From Arenimonas oryziterrae DSM 21050 = YC6267 (lineage in GTDB: Bacteria; Pseudomonadota; Gammaproteobacteria; Xanthomonadales; Xanthomonadaceae), in NCBI RefSeq assembly GCF_000420545.1, contig NZ_ATVD01000002.1, positions 700,857-764,856 of the forward strand: 64,000 nucleotides of DNA, in the 5' to 3' direction. Position 1 is the stretch's first letter. Every line of letters starts with the position of its first letter. Position numbers and translations under genes: made by a program. The notes below the pieces were generated by a model, which was not told the DNA's origin, searched no databases, and was given only the letters and a program-made list of their open reading frames with translations. Shown here in pieces: positions 27,379 through 36,797 of this stretch.

Positions 27379-28386
27379 TCATTGGCGGTAGTAGCTGCGG
27401 TACCAATCAACGAACGCCGCCACCCCCTCCTCCACCGACACCTCCGGCCGATACCCCGTCGCCGAGATCAGGTCCGACACGTCGGCTTCGGTATCGGGCA
27501 CGTCGCCGGCCTGCAGAGGCAGCATCTGCATCTTGGCCTCGCGGCCGAGGCTGCGTTCGAGCACCTGGATGTAGGTCAGCAATTCCACCGGCTGTTCGTT
27601 GCCGATGTTGTACAGGCGGTACGGCGCACTGCTGTTGGCGGGATCGGGCGCGTCGCCGCGCCATTGCGGATTTGCGGCCGGCACCTGGTCGAGCGTGCGG
27701 ATCACGCCTTCGACGATGTCGTCGATGTAGGTGAAGCTGCGCTTGTGCTTGCCGTGGTTGAACACCCGGATCGGTTCGCCGGCGAGGATCGCCTTGGTGA
27801 ACAGGAACAGGGCCATGTCCGGCCGGCCCCAGGGACCGTACACGGTGAAGAAGCGCAGTCCGGTGCAAGGCAGGCCGTAGAGATGCGCATAGCTGTGCGC
27901 CATCATCTCGTTGGCTTTCTTGGTCGCCGCGTATAGCGTCAGCGGGTGCTCGGTGCTCTGGTGCTCGGAGAACGGCATGTGCGTATTGGCGCCGTACACC
28001 GAGCTGGTCGATGCGAACACCAGATGCTCCACACCATGATGGCGACAGCCCTCGATTACATGCAGAAAGCCGGTGACGTTGCTGCTGACGTAGACGTGCG
28101 GATTCTCCGCCGCGTAACGCACGCCCGCCTGCGCCGCCAGATGGATCACGCGCTGCGGCTTGTGCGTGGCGAAGGTCGCCTCGACCGCGGCGCGATCGGC
28201 CAGATCGGCCTGGACATGCGTGTAGTTCGGATGATCGGAGAACCGCGCCAGGCGCGCTTGCTTGAGGCCGACGTCGTAGTAGTCGCTGAGGTTGTCGAAA
28301 CCGATCACCTCGTCGCCGCGCTCAAGCAGCCTGATCGCGACGTGGGAACCGATAAACCCGGCGCTGCCGGTGACCAACACTTTCAT
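27379..28386 (-). CDS. UDP-glucuronate 4-epimerase (NAD-dependent epimerase)
   Basis: A 335-residue extended SDR. The NAD loop [10 protein letters not shown] is at 6-15; SSVYG and YAATKKANE hold the catalytic Tyr and Lys; [18 protein letters not shown] is characteristic of UDP-glucuronate 4-epimerases rather than GalE. It makes UDP-galacturonate from UDP-glucuronate. The upstream neighbour is a UDP-sugar dehydrogenase, 16 bases away, so the two probably provide uronate donors for the polysaccharide. Confidence 0.88.
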   Translation of the reverse strand: MKVLVTGSAGFIGSHVAIRLLERGDEVIGFDNLSDYYDVGLKQARLARFSDHPNYTHVQADLADRAAVEATFATHKPQRVIHLAAQAGVRYAAENPHVYVSSNVTGFLHVIEGCRHHGVEHLVFASTSSVYGANTHMPFSEHQSTEHPLTLYAATKKANEMMAHSYAHLYGLPCTGLRFFTVYGPWGRPDMALFLFTKAILAGEPIRVFNHGKHKRSFTYIDDIVEGVIRTLDQVPAANPQWRGDAPDPANSSAPYRLYNIGNEQPVELLTYIQVLERSLGREAKMQMLPLQAGDVPDTEADVSDLISATGYRPEVSVEEGVAAFVDWYRSYYRQ

Positions 28387-28402
28387 TGTTTCTTTCCCTG
28401 GT

Positions 28403-29680
28403 TCAAAGACGGCCGTCCACGGCCGTGCGCGGCAGCACGCTCTTCACGTCGTACAGCACCGACGAGGGCTTGCCGAAGGCACGAATGCCTTCCGCTCCCA
28501 GCGCGGCGAACTGGCGGTGACCGACCGCGAGAATGATCGCATCGTAGACCCCGGCCTGCGGCGCGGCGATCGGCGTGAGGCCGTATTCATGGCCAGCTTC
28601 GGCCGCATCGATCCACGGGTCGTGGACATCGACCTGCGCGCTGTAATCGCGCAACTCCGCGATGATGTCGATGACGCGGGTATTGCGCAGATCCGGGCAG
28701 TTTTCCTTGAAGGCCAGGCCCAGCACCAGCACGCGCGCGCCGACCGGATTGATGCCCTTGCGTGCCATCAGACGGATCGTCTGCGTGGCGACATGCGCGC
28801 CCATGCCGTCGTTGATGCGACGGCCGGCGAGAATGACTTCAGGGTTGTAGCCGATCTCCTGCGCCTTGTGCGTCAGATAGTAGGGGTCGACGCTGATGCA
28901 ATGACCGCCCACCAGACCGGGCCGGAACGGCAGGAAGTTCCACTTCGTGCCCGCCGCCTGCAGAACTTCCAGCGTGTCGATGCCCATGCGGTTGAAGATC
29001 AGCGCGAGTTCGTTGACCAGGGCGATGTTGAGATCGCGCTGCGTGTTCTCGATCACCTTCGCCGCTTCGGCGACCTTGATCGAGCTCGCCTGATGGGTGC
29101 CGGCCGCGATGACGCTGCGATACAGCGCATCGACGAAATCGGCGGCCTCGGGCGTGGATCCGGACGTGACCTTGAGGATCGTGGTGACACGATGCTGCTT
29201 GTCGCCGGGGTTGATGCGCTCGGGGCTGTAGCCGCAGAAAAAATCCCGGTTGAACACCAGCCCGGACGCGCGCTCGAGGATCGGCACGCAGATTTCTTCC
29301 GTGCAGCCCGGGTAGACGGTCGATTCGTAGATGACCACGTCGCCGCGCTTGAGCACCTTGCCGATGTCGCCGCTCGCCTGGATCAGCGGCGAAAGGTCGG
29401 GGCGCTTGGCGGCATCGATCGGCGTGGGCACGGTCACGATGTAGACATTGCACGCGGCGATCGCGTCGAGGTCGCCGGCATAGCTCAAGCGCGGCGCCGA
29501 CTTGAGCTCGTCCGCATCGACTTCCATCGTGGCATCGCGGCCGTGCCGCAGCTCGGCGATGCGCGCGGGCCGGATGTCGTAGCCGACCGTGTCATAGCCC
29601 TTGCCGAACTCGACCGCCAGCGGAAGGCCGACATAGCCCAGTCCGATGATGGCGATCTTGCTGTCTTTCACTGCCTGCAT
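28403..29680 (-). CDS. tviB: UDP-N-acetylhexosamine 6-dehydrogenase (TviB/WbpO-like)
   Basis: A 425-residue nucleotide-sugar dehydrogenase. [16 protein letters not shown] near residue 12 binds [18 protein letters not shown] and [12 protein letters not shown] are typical, and the catalytic cysteine is in [14 protein letters not shown]. The sequence is closest in pattern to TviB/WbpO/VipA enzymes, which oxidise UDP-GlcNAc (or UDP-GalNAc) to the uronate, rather than to UDP-glucose dehydrogenases; this choice is from recall. ATG 29680 follows AGGAAGAG; the frame extends further to 29755 but without support. Confidence 0.85.
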   Translation of the reverse strand: MQAVKDSKIAIIGLGYVGLPLAVEFGKGYDTVGYDIRPARIAELRHGRDATMEVDADELKSAPRLSYAGDLDAIAACNVYIVTVPTPIDAAKRPDLSPLIQASGDIGKVLKRGDVVIYESTVYPGCTEEICVPILERASGLVFNRDFFCGYSPERINPGDKQHRVTTILKVTSGSTPEAADFVDALYRSVIAAGTHQASSIKVAEAAKVIENTQRDLNIALVNELALIFNRMGIDTLEVLQAAGTKWNFLPFRPGLVGGHCISVDPYYLTHKAQEIGYNPEVILAGRRINDGMGAHVATQTIRLMARKGINPVGARVLVLGLAFKENCPDLRNTRVIDIIAELRDYSAQVDVHDPWIDAAEAGHEYGLTPIAAPQAGVYDAIILAVGHRQFAALGAEGIRAFGKPSSVLYDVKSVLPRTAVDGRL

Positions 29681-29777
29681 CGCGCGTTCTCTTCCTGTGT
29701 CGCCGCGTCGCGAACGTTCTCTCGCTAGTTGAACCGACCGGCCCGTCGAAGGCAAGCTGCGCCGCCGCCGGAAACGG

Positions 29778-31145
29778 TCAAGCGGCGGTGGCGGGCACCG
29801 GCGCGACGCGGGTTTCCCGGGCCGATCCGGCCACGCGGACCACGATCGCCAGCAGCAGCGCGAACACGACCTGATTGCTCGTCGTACGCAGCGGATAGTC
29901 GAGCGCCGAGTGCACCAGCACCAGCAGCAAGGCGATGGTGCACGCCCGCGCGGTCAGGCGACCCGGCCCGTCGTCCTGGCGCCAGACGGCGATTCCGAAC
30001 CAGGCCACATAGGCAAGCATCAGTGCGATCGCCGCCAGACCCGGCCAGCCCGATTCGAGCCAAACCTCGAGATAGTCGTTGTGCGCATGCGCGACGATCA
30101 ACGGATTCGGACGCGCGCGCGCTTCGTAAGGTTGGTAGATCTGCCGGAACGTGCCCGGCCCGGCGCCGAGCGCGCCCTGGTCCTGCGCGGCGGGCAAGGC
30201 CAGTTGATTCATCGTCCAGCGGCTGTCGGTAAGCGGATCGACGCTGAGCTTCTGCATGATCCCGAACAGCGCGAACTGCACCGTCAGCGCGATGCCGACC
30301 GTGGCGATGATCGCCAGCACGCGTTTGCTGCCACGGCGATGGCGCAGCGAAAAGATCAGCGGAATCGCCAGCAAGAGCGACAGCATGCCCAGCCCCAGCC
30401 CGGCGCGCGATCCGGTCAGCGCCACGCCCAGGATAAGCACGACCGCGAGCCCGATCAGGCCCACGATCACCAACGGATTGATGCGCTTACCCGCCGCGCG
30501 CTCGCCGGCATACCAGGCTGCCGCCGCGAGCACGAGCGGCAGCACCATGCCCAGGAAACTGGCGAAATGGTTGCGATTGGCGAAAAAACCGACGGCGGAC
30601 ACGGTATTGGTCGGTCGATGCAGACGCAGTGCGCTGTCCGGCCCGTCGGCGAGCTGCGCAAATCCCAGAATGACGCCGATCAGGGCGAACGCGAACAGCA
30701 GCGCGAGCAATTGCTTCTGTCGGGCCAGCGACAGGCGCAACACGGACAGGTACAAGGCCGCTGCCGGCAGCAGCGACCATAGGGCGCGTTCGGCGGCATA
30801 AGCGATCAAGCCGACATGCGCGTCGGGTCTCACCTGCACGGACGCCAGTTCGCCGGCCAGCGGTGCACGTGCGCCCAGCGTCGACCAAAGACCACCCGGC
30901 ATCGGCAGACAGGCGAGCAAGGGAATGAGCAGCACCAGCAGTGGCAGCCACGCGGTGCCAGCAGGCACGAGGCGTCGCGGATCGGGCCAGAGCAACATCG
31001 CCACGAGTAAGAGCGCGAGCACCTGCACCAGCGAATCGGCGAGCACGCCACGCGTGCTGCCGCCCAGGACGATCGCCGCGCACAACAGCACCGCCGTCAG
31101 GACGAACTGCGCCGTGCCGGACTTTTCTTCGTTGCTGTGATCCAT
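29778..31145 (-). CDS. O-antigen ligase family membrane protein
   Basis: A 455-residue protein with about 11-12 membrane segments and a large periplasmic loop. It carries the ligase/polymerase-family features [35 protein letters not shown] and the late loop [16 protein letters not shown]. The family includes WaaL ligases and Wzy-like polymerases, and the sequence does not separate them. ATG 31145 follows GGGGG; the longer frame crosses the terminator of the preceding gene and is rejected. An EpsG-type polymerase also lies in the locus, so this one may act as ligase. Confidence 0.85.
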   Translation of the reverse strand: MDHSNEEKSGTAQFVLTAVLLCAAIVLGGSTRGVLADSLVQVLALLLVAMLLWPDPRRLVPAGTAWLPLLVLLIPLLACLPMPGGLWSTLGARAPLAGELASVQVRPDAHVGLIAYAAERALWSLLPAAALYLSVLRLSLARQKQLLALLFAFALIGVILGFAQLADGPDSALRLHRPTNTVSAVGFFANRNHFASFLGMVLPLVLAAAAWYAGERAAGKRINPLVIVGLIGLAVVLILGVALTGSRAGLGLGMLSLLLAIPLIFSLRHRRGSKRVLAIIATVGIALTVQFALFGIMQKLSVDPLTDSRWTMNQLALPAAQDQGALGAGPGTFRQIYQPYEARARPNPLIVAHAHNDYLEVWLESGWPGLAAIALMLAYVAWFGIAVWRQDDGPGRLTARACTIALLLVLVHSALDYPLRTTSNQVVFALLLAIVVRVAGSARETRVAPVPATAA

Positions 31146-31157
31146 GTCGACCCCCGG

Positions 31158-31185
31158 AAAAAACGAGGGCCGCTCAGCGCGGCCC
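31158..31185 (-). terminator. Rho-independent terminator after the FecR-like gene
   Basis: On the minus strand the stem GGGCCGC / GCGGCCC (31179-31185 with 31167-31173, five-base loop) is followed by CTCG and six T residues (31158-31163). It lies 24 bases after the stop of the FecR-like gene and just before the ligase gene, so it splits the polysaccharide locus into two transcription units, at least partly. Confidence 0.8.
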
Positions 31186-31209
31186 AGGTTGTTCGAATGC
31201 GAGTCGGGA

Positions 31210-31650
31210 TTACGGGCTCGTAAATTCGTCGTCGCCTTCATGGATCGCCCAGGCGTCGATCGCGATGACCGGACCCACGACGATCCAGAAAGCCGTCCAA
31301 TCGGTTTCGGGCGGATACGGCGTACCGACCGCGCCGGTATTGGTGGGCGCGATGCGTTGCGTCTGCGCGATGCCGCCGGCGCAGGTGGAGGTCGACGGCA
31401 GGGTCACCATCGTCTCGGCGCTGATCGACAGGGGGCAACCGTCGTTGTAGGTCACGATCGCGGAACTCTTGTCGGCCACCATGATGCGGTCGCCCGGCGA
31501 CAGCGGCTGACCGGCCGAGAGCGGCAAGAACTTGTCGCCCTGGTTGACCATGACCGAGCCGTTGACGGAAGAAGCCGTAGCCACCGTTTCGGCTGCAGCC
31601 GTGCCCGCCATGAGCGAGGCAAGGATGAGTGCGACAAAACGACGATTCAT
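31210..31650 (-). CDS. Small secreted FecR-like domain protein
   Basis: A 146-residue protein of no firm family. Residues 1-20 are a signal peptide (ending GTAAA). Residues 25-85 resemble a FecR-type beta-sandwich: VNGSVMVNQGDKFLPLSAGQ, LSPGDRIMV and SSAIVTYNDGC. Two cysteines (C72, C90) could form a disulfide. A hydrophobic stretch near 119-133 could be a second membrane segment. ATG 31650 follows AAGGAG. It has its own promoter and terminator, so it is probably expressed independently of the surrounding polysaccharide genes and at a higher level. Confidence 0.65.
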   Translation of the reverse strand: MNRRFVALILASLMAGTAAAETVATASSVNGSVMVNQGDKFLPLSAGQPLSPGDRIMVADKSSAIVTYNDGCPLSISAETMVTLPSTSTCAGGIAQTQRIAPTNTGAVGTPYPPETDWTAFWIVVGPVIAIDAWAIHEGDDEFTSP

Positions 31651-31692
31651 GGAAGGCTCCTTGTTTCCATACAAGACAGTCACGCGGTTGGC

Positions 31693-31722
31693 AGCATACG
31701 GCGGCCAGAGGGGGATTTGCAA
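31693..31722 (-). promoter_or_regulatory. Promoter of the FecR-like gene
   Basis: On the minus strand a -35 element TTGCAA (31717-31722) is followed after 18 bases by a -10 element TATGCT (31693-31698), placing the transcript start near 31686, about 36 bases before the start codon. An 11-base palindrome TAACA-A-TGTTA lies just upstream at 31742-31752 and could be a regulator site, though it may be chance. Confidence 0.5.
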
Positions 31723-31760
31723 GCGGAACAAGGACTTGGATTAACAATGTTACGACGGCG

Positions 31761-32993
31761 TCAATGTTCCCTCACGACCCGGAGGTCGTCGAACCAGACC
31801 CGTCCGCCGATGCGCTGCTCCGCCGGGATGCGCGCGGGCAACTTCAGCTGCAGCCACTGCCCGCCGCAATGATCCCCAGGCACGGTGACCGGGACATCAA
31901 ATTCGACCCAGCCTGAACTACCGTGAATCGGCTCGGTCGTGGCCAGGGGTGGCCCGCCCTCGCCGCAGCTCAGGACCCAGACCAGGCCGCGCTCCGTGCG
32001 CAGATCCTCGGGACGAACCCGGCCTTGCAACCGGTACTTGCCCGGAGCCAGGTTCAGCAACTGCCGCAGGTGCTTGAACAGCACCCGGCGACCTTCGAAG
32101 CTCACGCGCAAGGCATAGCCATCGGCCGCGACGTCCGGGTGCAGGCGCTCGATGACGGCTCCGGATACCTCGCCCATGCGCCAATCGAAGCCCATGCCGG
32201 TCGGCTCGGTCTCGAAATCGCCGTTGAAGACATTGCTCAGGCGCTGTTGCTGCGCCGGAGCGAGCTGGCTCACCCAGGTCAGATAGGCCTCGCCCCAGCG
32301 CTGATCCTTGACCAGGCGGTCCAGCCAGGCGGCCAGTTCCACCGGAGACAGGCCGGGCGGCGACTGCCGCAGCCGGGTCATCAGCGGCGCGATCGCCCCG
32401 CTGTCCGGCGCGAGCTTGACCAGGCCGGCAATGAACTTCTCGCGCCAGGGCGGCGCTTTCCCGAGCAGATCGGCCAGGGCCGGCTGCGCGGCGGGCTGGG
32501 CCGCCAGCACGGCCAGCAGCGGGAACTCGCTCGCGGCGAGCTGCGGCTGAATCTGCAAGCGGGTATCGATGTGCTGCAGGGCTTGCGGCAACTGCCCGGT
32601 TTGCAGGTAGTGGCGGGCTAGCCAGGCGTGGCTGGGCAGATCGCGCGGCGAGCGTTGCACGGCCAGTTCGAACAGGCGGACGGCCTCGGCGCGCTTGCCC
32701 TCCGCCTCGGCCAGACGACCGAGCACGCGATAGCCACGACCTTCCAGCGGATTGGCGCGCAAGGCGCGACGGGCGAGCTCGGCGGCCTGCGCCGGCGACT
32801 GGCCGGTGCCGACCAGACGTTCGGCTTCGCCGATGAGCGCTTCGGGCTGATCGTCGCGCCAGGCCAGCGCGCGACCGGGCTGCGTACGTGCGAAATGATC
32901 GGCGAAGCCCTGGCCGATGACGCGCCAGGCAATGAAAACGAGCAACAACACAGAGACAGCGAGCAGGAAGCGGCGACGCAGATCCAGACTCAT
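31761..32993 (-). CDS. Membrane-anchored TPR protein with C-terminal carbohydrate-binding-like domain
   Basis: A 410-residue protein. One membrane segment lies at 9-27. Residues 50-140 hold tetratricopeptide-type helices (AAELARRALRANPLEGRGYRVLG, AVRLFELAVQRSPRD, ALQHIDTRLQIQP). Residues 250-410 form a beta-rich domain starting NVFNGDFETEPTGMGFDW, the usual opening of galactose-binding-like folds. It probably lies in the periplasm and binds sugar or protein. It starts three bases after the J-domain gene and is in the wzc operon. TPR partners are known for O-antigen ligase/polymerase systems, and such a role would suit it (inference). Confidence 0.75.
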   Translation of the reverse strand: MSLDLRRRFLLAVSVLLLVFIAWRVIGQGFADHFARTQPGRALAWRDDQPEALIGEAERLVGTGQSPAQAAELARRALRANPLEGRGYRVLGRLAEAEGKRAEAVRLFELAVQRSPRDLPSHAWLARHYLQTGQLPQALQHIDTRLQIQPQLAASEFPLLAVLAAQPAAQPALADLLGKAPPWREKFIAGLVKLAPDSGAIAPLMTRLRQSPPGLSPVELAAWLDRLVKDQRWGEAYLTWVSQLAPAQQQRLSNVFNGDFETEPTGMGFDWRMGEVSGAVIERLHPDVAADGYALRVSFEGRRVLFKHLRQLLNLAPGKYRLQGRVRPEDLRTERGLVWVLSCGEGGPPLATTEPIHGSSGWVEFDVPVTVPGDHCGGQWLQLKLPARIPAEQRIGGRVWFDDLRVVREH

Positions 32994-32996
32994 GCC

Positions 32997-34478
32997 TCAG
33001 CCGCCCTGACTGTCGTGGCGCAGCCGGGAGATGCGCAATTCGCCATCCTCGCGCTTGAGGTCGAAGCGGATGTCACCGCTGAAACGGCGGCGCTGTTGCT
33101 GCCCGCGCGGCTGGATCCAGGCATCGAAACTGGCGATGACCACGGCGGTGTCGCCGTTTACCAGCCAGCTGGCGTCGTGGATATCGATGCGCCGGCCTTC
33201 GGTGGTTTCGAACAACTGACGATAGCTGCGCAGGATCGCGCGGCGGTCGCTGCGCCGGTCGGTCGACAGCATCGCCTGGATGCGCGCGAGGTCGCCGCTG
33301 CTGTAGGCGCCGCGGAAGCGCTCGATGAGTTGCTGCGCGGTCGCGTCGTCGATCAGGGCGGGTTCGTTGGCGCGTCGTGCGGTCTCGACGACGGCAACGC
33401 TGTTGGTCGCGGCAGGCGCGACATTCGCCGACGTGTTCGTGGCTGCTTCGGCCTGCGCGGCGGCCTGTGCCGCGGCCTGCGCCTGAGCGCGCGCGAGGCG
33501 GCGACGTTGTGCGCGCGTCATCGGTGGCGTCGGCGGCACGACCGCCGTATCGGAAGCCTGCGCCACCGGCGTGGCCGTGCCCTGCGCTGGCGCGCGGCGC
33601 GCCGGTTTGACCGGCGGTCGGATCGCAGGCGCGGCGGCGATAGGCGGTGCGTCGGGGCGGATCGCCGCAGGCAGCGGCGGTGGTGTGGCTTCCGGCGGCG
33701 GCGCGGCGGTCATCGCGGGCACCGGTTCGGGCACCGATGCCGTCGGCGCAGGCACGACGTCGGCCACGAGCGGTGACGCCGGCGTGGCTTCCGGCACCGG
33801 TTCCGCGGGCGTTTCGACGATCTGTGCCGCCGCCTGTTTTTCGTCTTCGTCCATCTTCTGCAGCGTGTACTGCAACCCGAGCGTGCCGATGGCGAGAATC
33901 GCAAGACCCCCAAGAATGAAGGTCGGCAGCAGGCGGATCGTGCGCGAGGAAATCGCCGCGCCGTCCGTCGGTGCCATGGCGCGTCGCGAAACGAGCTCGT
34001 TGGCAGCCGGCGCGCGCGGCGGCGCGATCCGCGGCTCCAGGTCCGCGAGTTGGGTGTCGTAGGCGCGGCGGCGGTCGGGCGTGCGCAAATCCTGCCAGGC
34101 GAGATTCACGCGATCGGCGAACACCGCCTCCCACTCATCGCTGTTGCGATCGGGATGCAACCAGCGCACCAGCCAGCGGTAATGCTCCTTGATGCGCGCG
34201 GCATCGGCATCGGGGTCGACGCCGAGAACGCGGTAACTGTCGGAGTTCGGCGCGAACATCAGCTGCTGGATGAGGAAGGTCGCCGCCTCGATGATCTCGG
34301 TGCGCGACTGCCGGCTGTGTTCGATGGCATCGAGAATCGCACTTTCCTCGCGCGCGGCGATGCGCAGCAAGGTCAGCATGTCGTCGGGCAGCGGGCGGTC
34401 GCGCAGCGCGGTCAGCAGGGTGGGCGTGCGTAGCACTGCCAGGGCCTGCTCCAGCGCTGGGCTATGCACGACGGTCAT
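32997..34478 (-). CDS. J-domain membrane protein with NTF2-like C-terminal domain
   Basis: A 493-residue protein with an unusual layout. Residues 80-142 form a DnaJ-type J domain with the HPD motif at 108-110 (WLHPDRNS). A membrane segment lies at 184-204 (LLPTFILGGLAILAIGTL). Residues 210-375 are a long Pro/Ala-rich linker. Residues 378-493 look like an NTF2/SnoaL-type fold (ATAQQLIERFRGAYSSGDLAR, then strands ending IRFDLKREDGELRISRL). The J domain would face the cytoplasm and the NTF2 domain the periplasm. ATG 34478 overlaps the wzc stop by four bases, so it is coupled to the tyrosine kinase. No DnaK is nearby. Confidence 0.75.
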   Translation of the reverse strand: MTVVHSPALEQALAVLRTPTLLTALRDRPLPDDMLTLLRIAAREESAILDAIEHSRQSRTEIIEAATFLIQQLMFAPNSDSYRVLGVDPDADAARIKEHYRWLVRWLHPDRNSDEWEAVFADRVNLAWQDLRTPDRRRAYDTQLADLEPRIAPPRAPAANELVSRRAMAPTDGAAISSRTIRLLPTFILGGLAILAIGTLGLQYTLQKMDEDEKQAAAQIVETPAEPVPEATPASPLVADVVPAPTASVPEPVPAMTAAPPPEATPPPLPAAIRPDAPPIAAAPAIRPPVKPARRAPAQGTATPVAQASDTAVVPPTPPMTRAQRRRLARAQAQAAAQAAAQAEAATNTSANVAPAATNSVAVVETARRANEPALIDDATAQQLIERFRGAYSSGDLARIQAMLSTDRRSDRRAILRSYRQLFETTEGRRIDIHDASWLVNGDTAVVIASFDAWIQPRGQQQRRRFSGDIRFDLKREDGELRISRLRHDSQGG

Positions 34479-36766
34479 TGCCGGGTCAGTTTGGCCGTGT
34501 TGTTGCCGTAGCTGTAATACGCATAGTCGCCGTAACCGTAACCGTAACCGGCGTGACTGGCGTGGTACTTGGTCAGCAGCGCGCCGATGACGTGCGCACG
34601 CGCGGCCAGCAGTCGCTTGAGCGCGTTGCGCGCGATGCTGATACGGGTCTCGCCCGCTTCGACCACCAGGATCGTGCCGGTGCAAACATTGGCCAGGATC
34701 GGCGCGTCGGCCAGCCCCATGATCGGCGGACCGTCGACGATGATCTGGTCGTATTTCTGCGCGGCCACGGTCAGCAGGGACATGAGCTTGGACCCCATCA
34801 ACAATTCGGCCGGATTCGGAGGCAGCGGGCCACTGGTGATGAAGCTCAGATTCGGAATCTCCGGCGAGGTGACGATGGTCTGGGTGACCTTGCTCGCACC
34901 GGCCAGCAGGTTGCTCAGGCCATGGCTGTTTTCTGCCCCAAGCGCACGATGCAGCGACGGATTGCGCAGGTCGGCATCGATAAGCAGGACGCGCTTGCCC
35001 AGCTGCGCGAAATTCTTGGCCAGGGTCAGCGCGGTGGTGGACTTGCCTTCCGACGGCGTCGCACTGGTGACCAGCAGGCAGCGCGGCACGCCTTCGTTCG
35101 TGGAGAACTGCAGTGCGGTGCGCACCGACCGGTAGGCTTCGGCGAACGCCGAACGCGGATCGTCGAGCGCGCGCGCCGGCGTCAGGCCGTCCTTGAGCAT
35201 TGGGATCACGCCTAGCACGGACAGGCCGAGCAGCTTCTCGATGTCGTCGGGCGCCTTGACGGTGTCGTCGAGGTATTCGAACAGCAGCGCCAGCAGCACG
35301 CCAAGCATCAGGCCGACCAGCAGACCCAGGCCGAGATTGCGGGTGAGGCTGGGCTTATATTTGCGACCGATGTCGGCGCGATCGACGATCGACAGGTTGT
35401 TGGTGCTGACGCCGCCGGCGACGCCGATTTCCTTGTAGCGCTGCAACAGGCCGTCGTAGAGCTGACGGTTGGTGTCGACCTCGCGCTTGAAGATGTTGTA
35501 CTGGATCGAGCGGTTCTGCAGATCGAGCACTTCCGACTTCAGACCGGTCAACTGCGTCTGCAGCATCGCTTCCTGCTTGGACGCGGCATCGTATTCGGCG
35601 CGGATCGAGGACTTGATGTTGGCCACTTCCTGACGGATCTGCTTGTCGATCTCGTCGATCTGGCTCTTGAGGCTGAGCATCAGCGGGTATTCGGGCTTGT
35701 AGGTGCGCAGCTTGTCCTGGTAGTCGGCCATCGCCTTGCCGCGGCTTTCCTGCAGCGTGTGGATGATCGACGAACCCAGTACATCGGCCGGCAACGAGGT
35801 GCCGCTGGCGGCCTGCGCCTGGTTCCAGCGCGCTTCGGCGCGGATGCGGTCTTCCTTGGCCTTGGACAACGCGGCATTGATCGAGCCCAGGTTCTGTTCG
35901 GTCAGCGTGGCCTGGTCGCCGCCGGCACCGACGATTTGCTCCTTCTGAGCGAACGCGACGAGCTTGCGTTCCGAATCCTCGAGCTTGAGCTTGAGTTCCT
36001 GCAGACGATCTTCCAGGTAGGTCTTCGCGTAAGAGGACGACTCGAAGCGGCGCTCGAGATTGCTCGCGATGAAAGCTTCGACGACCGCATTGGCGGCCTT
36101 GGTCGAAAACGCCGGGCTCGGGCTGTCGAAATGCACGCGCACCAGACGGGAGTTGCGCACGGGTTCGATCGACAGACCTTCGGCGAAAGCGCTGATAGCC
36201 TGCCGGCGACGGGTTGCGCTGGCTTCGTCGGCCTCGCCCTGCGAGGGTTCGTCATTGCTGGAAAAAATTCCGGTCAGGCGCCGCCACGGCGACGGCGGCG
36301 TGAGCTTTTCCAGCGCTCCCGGCGCAGTCAGTCCCAACTGGGTCGCGACGCGTTCGGCCAGCGCACGGCTCTTCAACAGTTCGTATTGCGTCTGATAGAA
36401 ATCGCGGTCGCCGGCGCCGCCTTCCACCGCGCCCATGCCTTCGACCTGCACGACCTGGATCGTGTCGCGGTCGATCTGCAGCGTCGCCGAGGCGCGATAG
36501 ATCGGCGTCATCAGCAGCGTCGCCACCAGGGTACTCACCAGCACGATGCCCATCGCACCGAGCACGGTCCATTTGCGCTTGACCAGGATGCGCCAGTAGC
36601 TGAGCAGGTCGATCTCGTCACCGCCAGCCACGGCCTCCTGCGAACGCAGGTCCAGGCTCAGCTGTTGATTGCGCGCGATGGTCAGCGACTGGATGCGTCG
36701 CGAATCGACAGGCGTGGGGAAATTCCCCTCGCCGCCCGACATCGGATCCTTGTTTGCGTCCTGCAT
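34475..36766 (-). CDS. wzc: Polysaccharide co-polymerase and tyrosine autokinase (Wzc type)
   Basis: A 763-residue inner-membrane protein. Two membrane segments (about 69-90 and 470-495) flank a periplasmic coiled-coil domain (120-460). The cytoplasmic BY-kinase has Walker A SATPSEGKST at 568-577, Walker A' LLIDADLRNP (about 594-603) and Walker B IIVDGPPI. The tail 741-753 holds seven tyrosines (YGYGYGDYAYYSY), the autophosphorylation cluster. Wzc works with Wza in export and controls chain length through phosphorylation. The partner phosphatase is encoded two genes upstream (37555-38352). ATG 36766 follows AAGGAA. Confidence 0.93.
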   Translation of the reverse strand: MQDANKDPMSGGEGNFPTPVDSRRIQSLTIARNQQLSLDLRSQEAVAGGDEIDLLSYWRILVKRKWTVLGAMGIVLVSTLVATLLMTPIYRASATLQIDRDTIQVVQVEGMGAVEGGAGDRDFYQTQYELLKSRALAERVATQLGLTAPGALEKLTPPSPWRRLTGIFSSNDEPSQGEADEASATRRRQAISAFAEGLSIEPVRNSRLVRVHFDSPSPAFSTKAANAVVEAFIASNLERRFESSSYAKTYLEDRLQELKLKLEDSERKLVAFAQKEQIVGAGGDQATLTEQNLGSINAALSKAKEDRIRAEARWNQAQAASGTSLPADVLGSSIIHTLQESRGKAMADYQDKLRTYKPEYPLMLSLKSQIDEIDKQIRQEVANIKSSIRAEYDAASKQEAMLQTQLTGLKSEVLDLQNRSIQYNIFKREVDTNRQLYDGLLQRYKEIGVAGGVSTNNLSIVDRADIGRKYKPSLTRNLGLGLLVGLMLGVLLALLFEYLDDTVKAPDDIEKLLGLSVLGVIPMLKDGLTPARALDDPRSAFAEAYRSVRTALQFSTNEGVPRCLLVTSATPSEGKSTTALTLAKNFAQLGKRVLLIDADLRNPSLHRALGAENSHGLSNLLAGASKVTQTIVTSPEIPNLSFITSGPLPPNPAELLMGSKLMSLLTVAAQKYDQIIVDGPPIMGLADAPILANVCTGTILVVEAGETRISIARNALKRLLAARAHVIGALLTKYHASHAGYGYGYGDYAYYSYGNNTAKLTRQ

Positions 36767-36797
36767 GAGCGTTCCTTCTTACTTCAAGTCGCGGCGA

